From NCBI GenBank assembly GCA_030550295.1, contig JAUQPQ010000088.1, positions 1 through 6,210 of the forward strand: 6,210 nucleotides of DNA. The letters are read 5' to 3'. Numbering within the stretch: position 1 is the stretch's first letter; each line of letters begins with the position of its first letter. This document shows positions 5,105 to 6,210 of this stretch, piece after piece. This stretch comes from Chloroflexota bacterium. GTDB taxonomy: Bacteria > Chloroflexota > Dehalococcoidia > SM23-28-2 > HRBIN24. The notes beneath the pieces were generated by a model that saw only the letters and a program-made list of their open reading frames with translations, ran no database searches and was not told where the DNA came from. A program made the position numbers and the translations under genes.

Positions 5105-6210
5105 GGGACTGGTGTGGGAGAGGGATGGGGCGTTGGGGAGGGGGTCCCCCGTCCAGACGTAACAGGCGTGGCCGAGGAATCGGCCTGGGGGGTGGAGGTG
5201 GCAGGGGCTGCCGGTGTAGGCGAGGGTTGGGCTGGAGCAGGCTCTAACACCTCTATGAAGCTGGCCGCTATGCTTCCGTCGGCCTGTAGGTCACCCCAGA
5301 CGTCTACCTCCTTCCCTACCTTCGGGTCGCCTTTAATGCGGGTCTGGCCGGTGATGCGCACGGTGATCCCGTTGACCTGCCAGGCCTCTTTATCGATTGA
5401 AATGATGGGCCCGCGGACGTTGGTCATGCCAGTGTTGTTGGGCCCCGAGATGACCACCGCATCGGTAGCCTTTGTCTGTCCGCCCTCTTGAAGAAGTTCC
5501 ACCCGCAGGACTGAGCCTGGCTCAGGGGTGGGAGCATTCTTAGGGGGCTCTACCGCCACTCCACCAACTATCCATTTGCCATCCCCACCGGGCTGGAAGA
5601 CGCCCTGCACAGCCACCAAATTGGGGGAAGGGGAGCTAGGCGCCAGCACCACTATACGCTCAGCGATCAGCTCATCATCGATGGCGCGGGCTACCACCCG
5701 CACCCTAGTCCCTTTCTTGACGGGGCCACCTTCGGCCAGGATGACCGTGGTGGAGAGGACGCGGAAACCGCGTCCGGCCGCCCGCCAGGCCGTGGCCTCG
5801 CCCAGGGCCACCACCAAGTCTTGCTCAGCTGTGCCTTCTATCACCAGCGTAGCTGCCATATCTACAGGAGTGAGCACCCTTACCTCGGAGGCTACAAGGG
5901 CGCCATCCCGATGCTGGGCCCGCACTTCCACCCTATCGCCTATCTTGAGGCGGGGAGGCAGGGATCCCACAGGCACCAAGACCTTTTGCCCTTCGATGAC
6001 CACCTCTCCCTCCTCCAGATCCTCCACCACCCCCTGCAAGACCAGCTCGATCCCCTGGAGGGATAACGGCGTCAGCAGTAGGGCGCGGGCGCGTCCGTCG
6101 GGCCCCAAGCCCACTAAGGCCCTCACCAGCACCCCCTGGCCAAGGCCGTCCTCAACGATGGTTCCGTCATCAACCAGTACCGCAAGTTCGCCTATCTGCC
6201 ATATCCTGGG
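5101..6210 (-). CDS. Multi-repeat DUF5666-like protein with Pro/Ser/Thr-rich C-terminal tail (5' end cut off by window edge)
   Basis: The frame is open from the right edge (6208-6210) to TAG 5101, giving 369 residues and no start inside the window; GTG 6132 is internal because the same frame continues upstream in homologous-looking sequence (WQIGELAVLVDDGTIVEDG). About five beta-rich units follow each other: 1-50 (partial), 54-114, 121-190, 197-255 and 263-323. Each reads roughly as an opening G-x-V strand, W-x-V-x-G-x-x-V, a GD/GK-x-V-x-V strand, then DGS/DG-x-x-A with a closing I/V-x-V-L strand, as in DUF5666 domains. Residues 324-369 are a linker-like tail with 15 Pro in 46, including SPTP repeats. 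No cysteine is visible, which fits a cell-surface or secreted protein, but the signal peptide or anchor would lie beyond the edge. Function unknown. It converges on, and overlaps, the DUF72 gene. Confidence 0.8.
   Translation of the reverse strand, partial: PRIWQIGELAVLVDDGTIVEDGLGQGVLVRALVGLGPDGRARALLLTPLSLQGIELVLQGVVEDLEEGEVVIEGQKVLVPVGSLPPRLKIGDRVEVRAQHRDGALVASEVRVLTPVDMAATLVIEGTAEQDLVVALGEATAWRAAGRGFRVLSTTVILAEGGPVKKGTRVRVVARAIDDELIAERIVVLAPSSPSPNLVAVQGVFQPGGDGKWIVGGVAVEPPKNAPTPEPGSVLRVELLQEGGQTKATDAVVISGPNNTGMTNVRGPIISIDKEAWQVNGITVRITGQTRIKGDPKVGKEVDVWGDLQADGSIAASFIEVLEPAPAQPSPTPAAPATSTPQADSSATPVTSGRGTPSPTPHPSPTPVP

Noticed and set aside
6130..6132. GTG as the start of the DUF5666-like protein
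   Set aside because: The same frame stays open to 6210 and the extra 26 residues look like part of a repeat unit, so the true start lies beyond the window.

Overview
The window is an ordinary-looking, densely packed bacterial chromosomal segment of fairly high GC. It has no insertion sequence, prophage gene, CRISPR array or gene-free stretch longer than about 130 bases. A bacterial source is supported by a DarA/PstA-type cyclic-di-AMP receptor, Shine-Dalgarno sites and a bacterial-type tRNA-Glu with encoded CCA. The gene mix suggests a deep-branching, possibly thermophilic lineage, most likely Chloroflexota (Dehalococcoidia-like): single-chain GlyRS with a four-Cys zinc site, K+-independent H+-pyrophosphatase, a DUF72 protein of archaeal/thermophile flavour, and a tandem DUF5666-like protein with a Pro/Ser/Thr tail. 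This placement is an inference from gene content, not a database result.

Layout: (1) 1-1225, minus strand, most of a glycyl-tRNA synthetase gene, C-terminus cut off by the left edge. (2) 1226-1355, a divergent promoter region, with a good TTGACA/TAGCAT promoter reading right and a weaker candidate reading left. (3) 1356-1816, plus strand, a two-gene unit: a 45-residue single-span membrane protein, then the c-di-AMP receptor, start and stop overlapping as TTGA. (4) 1813-4044, minus strand, membrane pyrophosphatase hppA, overlapping the receptor gene tail to tail by four bases. (5) 4076-4180, minus strand, a 34-residue, extremely basic peptide gene just upstream of hppA. (6) 4259-4335, minus strand, tRNA-Glu(UUC) with its own likely promoter at 4346-4374. 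(7) 4379-5104, plus strand, DUF72 TIM-barrel protein. (8) 5101-6210, minus strand, DUF5666-like repeat protein, overlapping DUF72 tail to tail by four bases and running off the right edge.

How it fits together: GlyRS, tRNA-Glu and perhaps the basic peptide (which resembles the small ribosomal protein bS22/mS38) belong to translation. The c-di-AMP receptor and proton-pumping pyrophosphatase are tied to ion and energy homeostasis. tRNA-Glu, the basic peptide and hppA could be one leftward transcript. Both convergent junctions have no intergenic space, so any terminators must lie inside neighbouring coding sequence. I see no clear new multi-gene system. The most interesting items are the basic peptide, the membrane peptide coupled to the c-di-AMP receptor, and the receptor's divergent ligand-site residues.
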